Shown here piece by piece: positions 1-6,158 of a stretch of DNA of 45,172 nucleotides. Location: the IMG/VR virus record IMGVR_UViG_3300019926_000156, positions 1 through 45,172 of that record; one strand, written 5' to 3'. The DNA comes from a virus. The position numbers and the translations under genes were made by a program. The notes under the pieces are model-generated. The model was given only the letters and a program-made list of their open reading frames with translations. It was not told the origin of the DNA and did not search any database. Position 1 is the stretch's first letter; every line of letters begins with the position of its first letter.

Positions 1-99
1 GCCCTTGTCGAATAGCACTTGCGCGACTTCGGCGTCGTCGGCGTCGGTGTCTTCGATTAGTTGTTCAAGTTCCGATTCGAAGTCGCCCGCCGGCGATTC
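1..99. repeat. terminal direct repeat, left copy
   Basis: These 99 bases are identical to the last 99 bases of the window (45074-45172). A small leftward gene is open through the joint, so the repeat is best read as the overlap of a circular or circularly permuted assembly and not as two biological copies. An exact short terminal repeat of a linear genome is less likely but not excluded. Confidence 0.93.
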
Positions 100-108
100 C
101 GTCGTCAT
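1..108 (-). CDS. small acidic protein, 5' part (gene crosses the circular joint)
   Basis: The gene starts at ATG 108 (MTTESPAGDF...), runs leftward off the window start and continues at 45073 down to a TAA at 45047-45049. The full product is 44 aa and very acidic (ELEQLIEDTDADDAEVAQ), with no recognised domain. Its ATG overlaps the TGA of the upstream 105-467 gene as ATGA, so the two are probably translationally coupled. The same gene junction sequence recurs at 5138-5141. It is too short for routine gene calling; the support is the coupling, the codon pattern and continuity through the joint. Confidence 0.7.
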   Translation of the reverse strand, partial: MTTESPAGDFESELEQLIEDTDADDAEVAQVLFDKG

Positions 109-467
109 TGCGAACCACCGTCGTCACGCGGGTCGGTCGGCAGTCGCACGTCGTCGGCGTCGATTCGCAGTCGCGTACCGCCGTTGTGTCTGTCTTCGAC
201 TGTCACCGGCGGGAAATACGCGTCGTACATACCGGCGACTGCCGCGTCGATGTCCGACGCCGACCACGATTCGGGCAATTCGACCACCGCGTCGCCGGCG
301 ATAGCAATGAATTCGTCGATGTCCTTGCCGTGTACGTTGCGGTCGAACCACCGTTGCGCGTGTGCAAGCCAATATCGGGCATGGTCACCCGCGTCGGTGT
401 CTTCGCCGGCGGTTCCGAACCGTTCGTACCGACCTTGTCGTTCGTCGGTTGTGGTGTGTCGCACCAT
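105..467 (-). CDS. acidic protein of unknown function, repeated-promoter gene
   Basis: The 120-aa product begins MVRHTTTDERQ at ATG 467, directly under a copy of the repeated promoter (TATA centred 24.5 nt upstream), so the mRNA is probably leaderless. The body contains ARYWLAHAQRWFDRNVHGKD and a stretch around ELPESWSASDIDAAVAGMYDAYF that look helical. I do not recognise a family. The C-terminus DPRDDGGSQ is shared with the 5138-5353 product, and its stop overlaps the next start as ATGA. The N-terminal MVRHT peptide is common to seven otherwise different genes here. Confidence 0.75.
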   Translation of the reverse strand: MVRHTTTDERQGRYERFGTAGEDTDAGDHARYWLAHAQRWFDRNVHGKDIDEFIAIAGDAVVELPESWSASDIDAAVAGMYDAYFPPVTVEDRHNGGTRLRIDADDVRLPTDPRDDGGSQ

Positions 468-512
468 ACCCCTACTTGCATACCCGTGTATAAATATGTG
501 TCGTCTTGCACC
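465..512 (-). promoter_or_regulatory. repeated promoter module, class A, copy 1
   Basis: On the minus strand this region has the conserved upstream block, a TTTATA box at 494-489 and then a GC-rich spacer ending at ATG 467. The TATA centre lies 24.5 nt from the A of the ATG, which places transcription initiation at or next to the start codon. The same module precedes 2068, 2920, 5353 and 14426, with a longer-spacer variant before 30784 and 41036. Confidence 0.8.
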
Positions 513-536
513 GGCAAAAGGGGAAACCCGACGCCG

Positions 537-770
537 TCAGTCGACGATGTCCGACCGCTTTTCGTTTAGCAACGATATCAGTTGCTTTCGAACCTGTCTG
601 TCTTCGTGGTCGGCAAGCCACAATTCGGCTTCGATGTATTCAGTCACCCGTTCCGGTTTCCTGATTCCTTTGATTACTGCCCGTACGGTTGCGTCGTTCT
701 TTTCGGCAAGTACGTACGCGGCTTCGGTCGGATATTCCGACTTCGATGTCTGTGCCTGTTTCCGTGTCAT
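537..770 (-). CDS. small charged helical protein, unknown function
   Basis: The product is 77 aa from ATG 770 (MTRKQAQTSKSEY). I chose this start over longer GTG-initiated versions because the extension is Arg-rich shadow sequence that overlaps the neighbouring zinc-ribbon gene. The protein reads as charged helices (YVLAEKNDATVRAVIKGI, EYIEAELWLADHEDRQVR). The start lies two bases past the stop of 773-949, so it is the last gene of the operon led by 942-1202. I assign no family. Confidence 0.75.
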   Translation of the reverse strand: MTRKQAQTSKSEYPTEAAYVLAEKNDATVRAVIKGIRKPERVTEYIEAELWLADHEDRQVRKQLISLLNEKRSDIVD

Positions 771-772
771 GG

Positions 773-949
773 TCACCGTTTGGATACGAACGACCCGCCG
801 TCGTACCTGTCTTCGTCTGTGTACGACCCACACACCGGGCATTCGTACATCGTCTTCGGACCACCGGGCGACGGCACTTCGGTTCGGTGCAAGCCGACGT
901 GCCCGCAATCGACGCATTCGACATCGTACGTATCGCCGGCGTCACTCAT
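773..949 (-). CDS. small zinc-ribbon protein
   Basis: The 58-aa product (MSDAGDTYDVECVDC) has two CxxC knuckles, CVDCG and CPVCG, about 24 residues apart, as in a four-cysteine zinc ribbon. Its ATG 949 overlaps the end of the upstream gene as ATGAGTGA. Such mini zinc ribbons are common in haloarchaeal viruses. A nucleic-acid or protein contact role is inference only. Confidence 0.8.
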   Translation of the reverse strand: MSDAGDTYDVECVDCGHVGLHRTEVPSPGGPKTMYECPVCGSYTDEDRYDGGSFVSKR

Positions 950-1202
950 TCGAACCACCCGACAGGAATTCCGACACGTCGTCAGGGTGTGGCAGTACCC
1001 TCTTGCCGTCGGTCGTCTGTACCACGACGCCGGCGACTGTTTCGCCGTCGTGCCGACTGTCGTTGTGTTCGTGTATCACGTCGGCAGATTCCGACCAATC
1101 GACCACCTTGTGCGTACCGCATTGCGGGCACGCAACAGGTACGTGGTCCGGTGTGTCGTCGGCGTCGGCGGTACTGTCGTCGGCAGGTGTGTCGCCGGTC
1201 AT
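942..1202 (-). CDS. small protein with one CxxC knuckle
   Basis: The product is 86 aa from ATG 1202. An acidic N-terminus leads to CPQCGTHKVVDW, followed by a segment VAGVVVQTTDGKRVLPHPDDV. Only one CxxC is visible, with His residues (HEHNDSRHD) nearby that could complete a metal site. A TTTTAA box at 1231-1236 lies about 31 nt upstream. The gene leads a three-gene operon (942-1202, 773-949, 537-770). Its C-terminus (LSGGSNE) and junction sequence recur at 4779-4786. Confidence 0.72.
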   Translation of the reverse strand: MTGDTPADDSTADADDTPDHVPVACPQCGTHKVVDWSESADVIHEHNDSRHDGETVAGVVVQTTDGKRVLPHPDDVSEFLSGGSNE

Positions 1203-1230
1203 GCCTGCCGGTGACGACGTACGCGGTGGT

Positions 1231-1236
1231 TAAAAC
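1231..1236 (-). promoter_or_regulatory. TATA box for the 1202 operon
   Basis: TTTTAA on the minus strand is centred about 31 nt upstream of ATG 1202, which fits a nearly leaderless haloarchaeal transcript. Confidence 0.45.
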
Positions 1237-1279
1237 CGTGTCGGCGACTGCCGGACAGGTGAACAGAAAAGTCGCGTCG

Positions 1280-2068
1280 TCAGTCGTCGATTCGACCGTC
1301 GTGGTCGACCGTCACGTCGAAGTCGGAATCGACCGTGCGTTCGACGCCGGCTTCGATTCGGTCTTGCACGGTGTCGACGCGGTCGTCGGTGACGCCGTCG
1401 ACGGTCACCGTGAACGTGTGACCGGCAGGGAATTCGACGCGTGCCGTCTTGCCGATTTCTTGATTCCGTCGACCCTGCGTTTCGACGGTGCGTTCGTGAA
1501 CCGCCGTCACTTCGACGTGCCTGTCGCGTCGACTGTCGTACCCACGAATCCGGTCACCATTCCATTCGACCGATACGTCTTGCAGGGTCATGGTTTTCAG
1601 ATTGCCCGAACGGTTCGAACGGTACTGCACCGTCACGTCGACGCCGTCTTGCACGGCACCGTCGACGGGTGCCCGCCGACCCATGACCACGCAGGTTAGG
1701 TCGACCGCGTCGGCGACTTGCCTGAATTCGTAATCGTCACCCTGCCGGTACAGATTGCCGGCGTCGGTGTACGCGTACTTCGTGCCGTCGACGTACCAAC
1801 TGTAAACGCCGACGCCGTCGTCGGTGTCGACCTTGTCGGCGTCGCGGGTCGACTTCGTCGGCGTAACTGCCCGAACCGTCTTGCGCGTGTCGCGTCGGGT
1901 CGTGTACGTGAATTCGATTGCCTTGCGGTTGTGGTCACAGTCGACGACATCGTCAGACACGGTAAGACCCGTGAATCGGTCGTGAAATAGGTCGTCGGCT
2001 TCGATGTCGACCGTTCGTTCGTGGTATTCGTCGGCGATTCGGTCGTCGGTTGCGGTGTGTCGCACCAT
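1280..2068 (-). CDS. acidic protein of unknown function, repeated-promoter gene
   Basis: The product is 262 aa from ATG 2068 (MVRHTATDDRIADEY). This start lies 24.5 nt below the TATA of the repeated module and fits better than an upstream-extended version that would read through the promoter. Beta-rich segments include GVGVYSWYVDGTKYAYTDAG and KTARVEFPAGHTFTVTVDGV. The final 70 residues alternate charge and Val/Thr and end in DHDGRIDD. No family is recognised. The gene appears to stand alone. Confidence 0.75.
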   Translation of the reverse strand: MVRHTATDDRIADEYHERTVDIEADDLFHDRFTGLTVSDDVVDCDHNRKAIEFTYTTRRDTRKTVRAVTPTKSTRDADKVDTDDGVGVYSWYVDGTKYAYTDAGNLYRQGDDYEFRQVADAVDLTCVVMGRRAPVDGAVQDGVDVTVQYRSNRSGNLKTMTLQDVSVEWNGDRIRGYDSRRDRHVEVTAVHERTVETQGRRNQEIGKTARVEFPAGHTFTVTVDGVTDDRVDTVQDRIEAGVERTVDSDFDVTVDHDGRIDD

Positions 2069-2114
2069 ACCCCTACTTGCATACCCGTGTATAAATACGT
2101 GTCGTCTTGCACCG
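2066..2114 (-). promoter_or_regulatory. repeated promoter module, class A, copy 2
   Basis: TTTATA at 2095-2090 is centred 24.5 nt upstream of ATG 2068. The spacer and upstream block match copy 1 almost base for base. Confidence 0.8.
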
Positions 2115-2125
2115 GCGGGCAAGCC

Positions 2126-2197
2126 GGTGTCGACCGTGTCGTGTCGACGCAACTGCAAGGGTCGAAGTCGGCAAGAAGGGTCGGCAGGGTGGTCGTC
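2126..2197 (-). repeat. 3'-flanking repeat family X, copy 1
   Basis: About 72 bp directly after the 2196-2471 gene are nearly identical to 4279-4350, which follows another leftward gene. Both contain two GTCGAC sites and the word GGCAAGAAGGGTCGGCAGGG. The position suggests a shared 3' untranslated or termination element; no coding function is apparent. Confidence 0.65.
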
Positions 2198-2471
2198 AGA
2201 CGCGTTCGATTCGCGGGTGACCGTACACGTCGTCAGGGTCGACGACCGTGCCGTCGACGTACTGACGTGCATACCCGGCACAGTCGGCACCCGTGCCCGG
2301 TTCGTTCGGGTGACTGTCTAACCACGACTGCGTGACGTGTATGACGGTTTCGTCGTGTGGCACGATATAGTGCATGAATACGTCGACTTCGATGTAATAG
2401 AAGCCGTGTGGGTGCCCCTGCACCTGCCACCGGATTGTGAACGGGTCGGTGTCGATGTCGGCGTCAGTCAT
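2196..2471 (-). CDS. acidic protein of unknown function
   Basis: The 91-aa product starts at ATG 2471 (MTDADIDTDPFTIRW), which overlaps the preceding stop as ATGA. The upstream in-frame extension is a run of Arg codons antisense to the neighbour's Asp run, so it is excluded. The protein has aromatic beta-type segments (FTIRWQVQGHPHGFYYIEVD) and two histidine clusters. No domain is recognised. It is second in the operon with 2468-2920. Confidence 0.72.
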   Translation of the reverse strand: MTDADIDTDPFTIRWQVQGHPHGFYYIEVDVFMHYIVPHDETVIHVTQSWLDSHPNEPGTGADCAGYARQYVDGTVVDPDDVYGHPRIERV

Positions 2472-2920
2472 TGCGAACCACCGTCGGCGTCGTCGTCGTC
2501 GTCGTCGTCGCGTCGTTCGGGCACTTCGACGTACAGTCGAACGCAACCGGCACCGTCACGGAATCGAACCGTTCGGTCGGTCGATTCGTCGGCGTACCCG
2601 GCAAGCCTGACAAGTGACATCGGCGTCGCGTGTGGGTCGTCTTGCCCGAACGAATCGTATTCGACTTTCACTTCGTCGGCACGGTCGAAGTCTATCATAG
2701 ACAACACGTCGAAGCCGACCGCGTCGGCACACAGTTTTGCGGCAAGACCGACCGGCGTTAGAACCTTCGACGATTCCGGGTCGTGGTCGTCGGCGTCGTA
2801 TTCGGCTTCGACCGCGTCGACGACCGCGTCGAACGCGTCAGACGACGGGTCGTCGGCGTACGCAGTCGCAGTCTGTTCCGGCGTCGGTTCGGCGTCGTCG
2901 GCGTCGGTGTGTCGCACCAT
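2468..2920 (-). CDS. acidic protein of unknown function, repeated-promoter gene
   Basis: The product is 150 aa from ATG 2920 (MVRHTDADDAEPT), under a diverged copy of the repeated promoter. The middle contains SSKVLTPVGLAAKLCADAVG and a possible DNA- or protein-binding helix pair. The C-terminus runs into a stretch of Asp codons and ends in ADGGSQ, as do other upstream partners of coupled pairs here. It is translationally coupled to 2196-2471. Confidence 0.75.
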   Translation of the reverse strand: MVRHTDADDAEPTPEQTATAYADDPSSDAFDAVVDAVEAEYDADDHDPESSKVLTPVGLAAKLCADAVGFDVLSMIDFDRADEVKVEYDSFGQDDPHATPMSLVRLAGYADESTDRTVRFRDGAGCVRLYVEVPERRDDDDDDDADGGSQ

Positions 2921-2952
2921 ACCCGTACTTGCATACCCGTGTATAAGTATCT
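2918..2952 (-). promoter_or_regulatory. repeated promoter module, class A, copy 3 (upstream half diverged)
   Basis: The spacer and TATA (CTTATA at 2947-2942, 24.5 nt from ATG 2920) match the family. The conserved block upstream of the TATA is replaced by the start of the AT-richer 2963-3205 repeat. Confidence 0.7.
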
Positions 2953-2962
2953 GTCGGTGGTT

Positions 2963-3205
2963 TACTATCAGGTACAGTACCGATACAGTCATATACGCAG
3001 TTTCGATTCTAAGCCGTCTTAGCGGTCGCACAGTCGGCTTCAATTTTCGCCGACCCATACCACCTATTCTTTTTTCAAACGGATTCGGCAAGTTCGGACC
3101 CTGTACTTACTGATATCGGGCGTTTCGGCAAAATACACGGGTATTTAAAGGCACCCGCCGATATCACCCTGTATCATAATACCGAAACAAAACGCGTCGG
3201 TTCCG
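2963..3205. repeat. AT-richer intergenic repeat, copy 1
   Basis: About 240 bp match 26707-26948 at roughly 90% identity by eye. The block is the largest non-coding stretch of its arm. It contains a T/A-rich run near 3070, a TTTAAATA word near 3145 and an imperfect inverted repeat of TGATATCGG type around the latter. Together with the adjacent family Y element it fills the gene-free interval 2921-3358. I see no convincing gene in it. Confidence 0.8.
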
Positions 3206-3209
3206 GTGT

Positions 3210-3361
3210 CGACCCTGTCTGCACAGTCGGCGTCACAGTCGCCGTCAGAAACGGCACAGTCGGTCGTGTGACCGTCGCAGTCGTACGTGCCCGATTGGTC
3301 GCAGTCACAGACGAACCGTCGCGTGCCGTACACCGTCGACCCTGACGACCCTGCCGCGTCA
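3210..3361 (-). repeat. 3'-flanking repeat family Y, copy 1
   Basis: About 150 bp begin at the TGA of the 3359-4162 gene and run leftward. The outer parts are almost base-identical to 39002-39153; only about 22 central bases differ. Related copies are at 12583-12731 and 26971-27048. A 62-codon frame with many Cys-Asp pairs (3145-3333) runs through it but is interrupted in other copies, so I treat the block as a 3' element and not a gene. Confidence 0.75.
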
Positions 3362-4162
3362 GTCGCCGTCGTCTTCGTCGCCGTCTTCGTCGGTCGGTGG
3401 TTCGGTCACCTGTACGTGCGTGATATCGACTTCGGTGACACCGTCGTCGTCGACCGTCACGTCGTGGTCACCGTCGACATTCACGTCGACACCGTCTGAT
3501 ATCTTCTTGTACGTGTCTATCAGGTTCGCAAGGTGGCTTTCCTTGCGTTCGATTGCCTTGTCACCGAACGATACGAACCGTTCACCCGTCGGTTCGAAGT
3601 CGCCCGAACGTACGTCGCACGGCGTCGGGTTACCGTCAGACATATCGAAGCCGGTGCAGACTTCGGGCAACGGTGACGATTCCGACGCCGTGTACGTGTT
3701 GCCACACTTCGGGCAACTGTACTTGTCGACCCGTTCGGCTTCGGGTATCTTGTCGACTGCCCGAACCAACCGGGTGAATTCCCACCCGATTGATTGCTTT
3801 AGCATATCTGCCATGTCGTCGACCGACAGTAAGTCGCCGTCGTCTGTCTGCACGACCGCGTCGAAGACTTCGGCGTCGTCGTCGTTCATTCGTTCGGAAT
3901 ACAACAGGTGTCGGGCGTTTTGGTTTTGCCACCCTTCTAAGCCACCGACGCCGTGCCCGTTGTGTTTCCTGCAATGCCCGGTCGTACGGTCGGTGCCCCA
4001 ACCTGCGGCTTGCAGACAAAACGCGTAATCCCACCGTTTGTTTCCGTTCACGTCTGTCGCGTCTGTCTTTTCACGACCGCATATCGGATATCCGTTTTCC
4101 GGGTGTATCGGTACGCCGTCGTCGTTCGTCGGTGCGTCAGGGTGTACGTTCGACCATGCCAT
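3359..4162 (-). CDS. protein with phage HGG/NANA-type motif, possible small-terminase-like or DNA-binding
   Basis: The product is 267 aa from ATG 4162; a GTG at 4171 is the alternative start. Residues about 55-85 read TGHCRKHNGHGVGG...WQNQNARHLLYSE. This matches the CxxH-GG...GNxNAxxHGxY layout seen in many phage proteins often annotated as small-terminase-like. A CPKCG knuckle with later Cys residues (VCTG, PCDV) suggests a zinc ribbon in the middle, and the tail is an Asp/Glu-rich beta repeat (VNVDGDHDVTVDDDGVTEVDI). A ten-codon frame (MTENTQTAGA) ends just before the ATG. Because it lies far from the large terminase, DNA packaging is only one possibility. Confidence 0.72.
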   Translation of the reverse strand: MAWSNVHPDAPTNDDGVPIHPENGYPICGREKTDATDVNGNKRWDYAFCLQAAGWGTDRTTGHCRKHNGHGVGGLEGWQNQNARHLLYSERMNDDDAEVFDAVVQTDDGDLLSVDDMADMLKQSIGWEFTRLVRAVDKIPEAERVDKYSCPKCGNTYTASESSPLPEVCTGFDMSDGNPTPCDVRSGDFEPTGERFVSFGDKAIERKESHLANLIDTYKKISDGVDVNVDGDHDVTVDDDGVTEVDITHVQVTEPPTDEDGDEDDGD

Positions 4163-4278
4163 ATTACGCACCTGCCGTCTGTGTGTTTTCAGTCATGTTT
4201 ACGTGTTCGGGCGATTGCCCGTCGTGTTACTGGTTGGTTCGGCAGGTGCAGGTAAAGTCGTGTCGGCGTCAGACGGCA

Positions 4279-4350
4279 GGTGTCGACCGTGTCGTGTCGA
4301 CGTGACTGCAAGGGTCGACACCGGCAAGAAGGGTCGGCAGGGTGGTCGTC
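4279..4350 (-). repeat. 3'-flanking repeat family X, copy 2
   Basis: This is nearly identical to 2126-2197 and follows the end of the 4358-4786 gene. Together with a short GC-rich stretch it occupies the interval to 4162. Confidence 0.65.
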
Positions 4351-4357
4351 GGTCGGT

Positions 4358-4786
4358 TCAGTCGTCGCAGTCGTGAATCTTCTTGCGGGCACGGGAAACA
4401 GACGTGCCGACGGTGCCGCGTTCGACACCGCGTTCACGGGCACGTTCACCGCCGGTCTTGCCGTCGACTTCGACTGCGAAGTAATCACGTTCTTGCGTTT
4501 CGGTGACGTGACTGCCGGCAAGGTCGTCGAAGTCGTCGAAGGTGCCGACGTACGACTGCGACGTTATTTTTCGGTCGAAGATGTCGAAGCCGTCAGGGAA
4601 TTCACGCGGCTTTTCCGACCCGTCGTCGTACGTTTCGGTACCCATGCACGACGGGCAAGCCATAACGTCGGTGCGTTCGAAGTCGTCGGCGTCGTCGAAG
4701 ACACTAACGAATTCTTGCCTGCACCGGCGACAGGAAAGCAAGAATGCAAGTCGTGCCCGACTGCCGTGTTCGGCGGTATCACTCAT
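4358..4786 (-). CDS. zinc-ribbon protein of unknown function
   Basis: The product is 142 aa from ATG 4786 (MSDTAEHGSRARLAF), which overlaps the upstream TGA. Two knuckles, CRRCRQEF and CPSCMG, lie about 30 residues apart. The second half is acidic, then basic (ARERGVERGTVGTSVSRARKK) in a way that suggests a helix-turn-helix or nucleic-acid contact. It is last in the 5353 operon. Confidence 0.75.
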   Translation of the reverse strand: MSDTAEHGSRARLAFLLSCRRCRQEFVSVFDDADDFERTDVMACPSCMGTETYDDGSEKPREFPDGFDIFDRKITSQSYVGTFDDFDDLAGSHVTETQERDYFAVEVDGKTGGERARERGVERGTVGTSVSRARKKIHDCDD

Positions 4787-5141
4787 TCGAACCACCCGGC
4801 AGGCATTCAGACGTGTCGTCGACCGCGTCGGCGACGGTTCGGCGAATGGTCGACAGGTACGGCGTCTTCGTGAATATCGCAACGGCGTCGAACCTGTCCG
4901 ACAGACGGTCGACTGCGTACTGCCGGTCGTCGACTGCCCATGCAAGTGCCGGGTACACGGCACGCGACAAGTCGTCGGCGTCGAATAGGTCGGTCGACGC
5001 GTCGAACGCGACTGCGACGAATCGGCAGTCGTCACGAAGCCGCGACTGCACGATGTCTTGCGTTTCCTGCCCGAATGCCGACCACACGGTTTCGTCGTCG
5101 GCGTCGCGGATTGCGTCGGCAAGGTCCGATTCCGTCGTCAT
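4779..5141 (-). CDS. acidic helical protein, unknown function
   Basis: The product is 120 aa from ATG 5141 (MTTESDLADAIRDADDE), coupled by ATGA overlap to the gene upstream and by a similar overlap to the one downstream. The body looks helical (VWSAFGQETQDIVQSRLRDD, YPALAWAVDDRQYAVDRL). Its first residues match the small gene at 1-108, and the whole junction sequence is duplicated. The family is not recognised. Confidence 0.75.
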   Translation of the reverse strand: MTTESDLADAIRDADDETVWSAFGQETQDIVQSRLRDDCRFVAVAFDASTDLFDADDLSRAVYPALAWAVDDRQYAVDRLSDRFDAVAIFTKTPYLSTIRRTVADAVDDTSECLPGGSNE

Positions 5142-5353
5142 TGCGAACCACCGTCGTCACGCGGGTCGTCGAAGCCGTCGACGTACGTGACTGCAAGGTC
5201 GATAATCTGGTTCGGGTCGTCGATTGAACCGACTTCGTCGACGATGAATTCGGGCACGTCGTCGTCGCCGGTTAGTGCCTGCATTGCGTCGAACGCGTGT
5301 GCTTTCGTCTGTTCGTCGGTTCCGTCGTCGTCGGCGTCGGTGTGTCGCACCAT
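5138..5353 (-). CDS. small acidic protein, repeated-promoter gene
   Basis: The product is 71 aa from ATG 5353 (MVRHTDADDDGTDEQT). Its first 30 residues resemble the 40401-41036 product (MVRHTDADDDRTDEQT...DAVQAL), and its end DPRDDGGSQ matches the 105-467 product. It leads the three-gene operon 5353-4358. The function is unknown. Confidence 0.78.
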   Translation of the reverse strand: MVRHTDADDDGTDEQTKAHAFDAMQALTGDDDVPEFIVDEVGSIDDPNQIIDLAVTYVDGFDDPRDDGGSQ

Positions 5354-5400
5354 ACCCGTACTTGCATACCCGTGTATAAAAATGTGTCGTCTTGTACCGG
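5351..5400 (-). promoter_or_regulatory. repeated promoter module, class A, copy 4
   Basis: TTTATA at 5380-5375 is centred 24.5 nt from ATG 5353. The full conserved upstream block is present. Confidence 0.8.
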
Positions 5401-5407
5401 CAGGTGT

Positions 5408-5755
5408 CTATGCAGTTGCGAACAGGATAATCGCAAGGTTCGACCCGGTGATTAGGGCACCGACTGTCGTTAGTGACGCCGGTATCGCCGTTCGATACTT
5501 CGTGTTCGCGGTGAAATAGAAGCCGACTGCGACTGCAAGAACCACCGCTTTCATGCCGACCATTAGCAAGGGTCCGAAGTCGACGATTGTACTGCCGACA
5601 GGGTGCGTTTCGGTCACACCGGGCAGGGATAACCCGACGACTGTTGTGATTACGTCGCCGACGACGAAGGTTAGTGCCGACGCAACCCAAAGCCACCCGT
5701 CGGTGTCTGTACTGCGTTCGTCTAACGCGTCGATTGGATTGGTCACAGTCTGCAC
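5408..5755 (-). CDS. four-helix membrane protein
   Basis: The 115-aa product starts at GTG 5755 (MQTVTNPIDALDERSTDTDG). No ATG is available upstream before a stop. Four hydrophobic segments are visible: WLWVASALTFVVGDVITTVV, a stretch near LLMVGMKAVVLAVAVGFYF, a segment around PASLTTVGALI and GSNLAIILFATA at the C-terminus. Loops are short, so it should sit in the cell membrane. The role is unknown. The upstream 130 bp carry two palindromes. Confidence 0.72.
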   Translation of the reverse strand: MQTVTNPIDALDERSTDTDGWLWVASALTFVVGDVITTVVGLSLPGVTETHPVGSTIVDFGPLLMVGMKAVVLAVAVGFYFTANTKYRTAIPASLTTVGALITGSNLAIILFATA

Positions 5756-5803
5756 GTCGACCGTGTCGAAGATAAGGTCTTGTTGTTCGTCGCCGTTTCC
5801 CGT

Positions 5804-5816
5804 GACGTGTCACGTC
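5804..5816. promoter_or_regulatory. 13-bp palindrome upstream of the 5755 gene
   Basis: GACGTG-T-CACGTC reads the same on both strands around one central base. It lies about 50 nt upstream of GTG 5755, next to the longer palindrome at 5828-5845. It is a candidate operator. Confidence 0.45.
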
Positions 5817-5827
5817 GTTCGACAGGT

Positions 5828-5845
5828 ACAAACGCCGGCGTTTGT
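5828..5845. promoter_or_regulatory. perfect 18-bp palindrome
   Basis: ACAAACGCCGGCGTTTGT is a perfect palindrome in the 133-bp gap between the 5889-6158 and 5408-5755 genes. It could be an operator for the membrane-protein gene or a termination hairpin for the gene before it. There is no T-tract beside it, which makes an operator somewhat more likely. Confidence 0.55.
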
Positions 5846-5888
5846 TCGACGATTCGCACGACGACACTTTGTATGCTTGCCGTATGTA

Positions 5889-6158
5889 TCACGTAATCGA
5901 CCGTACGTCGTTGTCGGCTTCGCGCAACCGTCGGATACACCGGGCACACAACGGCTTTCGTTTCGGTCGTCGGTCGTCGTCGAAAAAGACTGTGTGAACG
6001 GTACTGCGTACGTCGTCGCGTTCGCACCGAACGCAGGGTCGTGATTCGGTGACCATGACCGTGCCGTCGGTGTCTGCCGTCTTAGTGATTCGCCCGCGTC
6101 TGTCGGCGATTGTGTAAACCGTATGGTGCGATACAAAGTCGGCGTCGTCGGCAGTCAG
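5889..6158 (-). CDS. zinc-ribbon protein, possibly CTG-initiated
   Basis: The frame holds CVRCERDD and CARCIRRLRE, two CxxC knuckles about 32 residues apart, and ends at TGA 5889. The only ATG is at 6056 and gives 55 aa. The haloarchaeal codon pattern continues upstream (TADDADFVSHHTVYT) to a CTG at 6158 that overlaps the previous TGA as CTGA, exactly parallel to the ATGA, GTGA and TTGA junctions elsewhere here. The longer form would be 89 aa. I give the longer span; the ATG form is the conservative alternative. Confidence 0.6.
   Translation of the reverse strand: MTADDADFVSHHTVYTIADRRGRITKTADTDGTVMVTESRPCVRCERDDVRSTVHTVFFDDDRRPKRKPLCARCIRRLREADNDVRSIT

Noticed and set aside
61-1233. Long rightward open frames opposite the leftward genes, for example 61-1233, 689-1699, 6123-7196 and 32180-33115
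   Set aside because: They encode Arg/Ser/Cys-rich sequences that mirror the Asp-rich codons of the opposite strand and lack promoters. High GC with few stop codons explains them.
3145-3333. A 62-codon leftward frame rich in Cys-Asp pairs within the family Y element
   Set aside because: The corresponding frame in copies 2 and 4 contains a stop (RRFFS then TGA), and the start is not preserved. Conservation is at DNA level, so a 3' element is the better reading.
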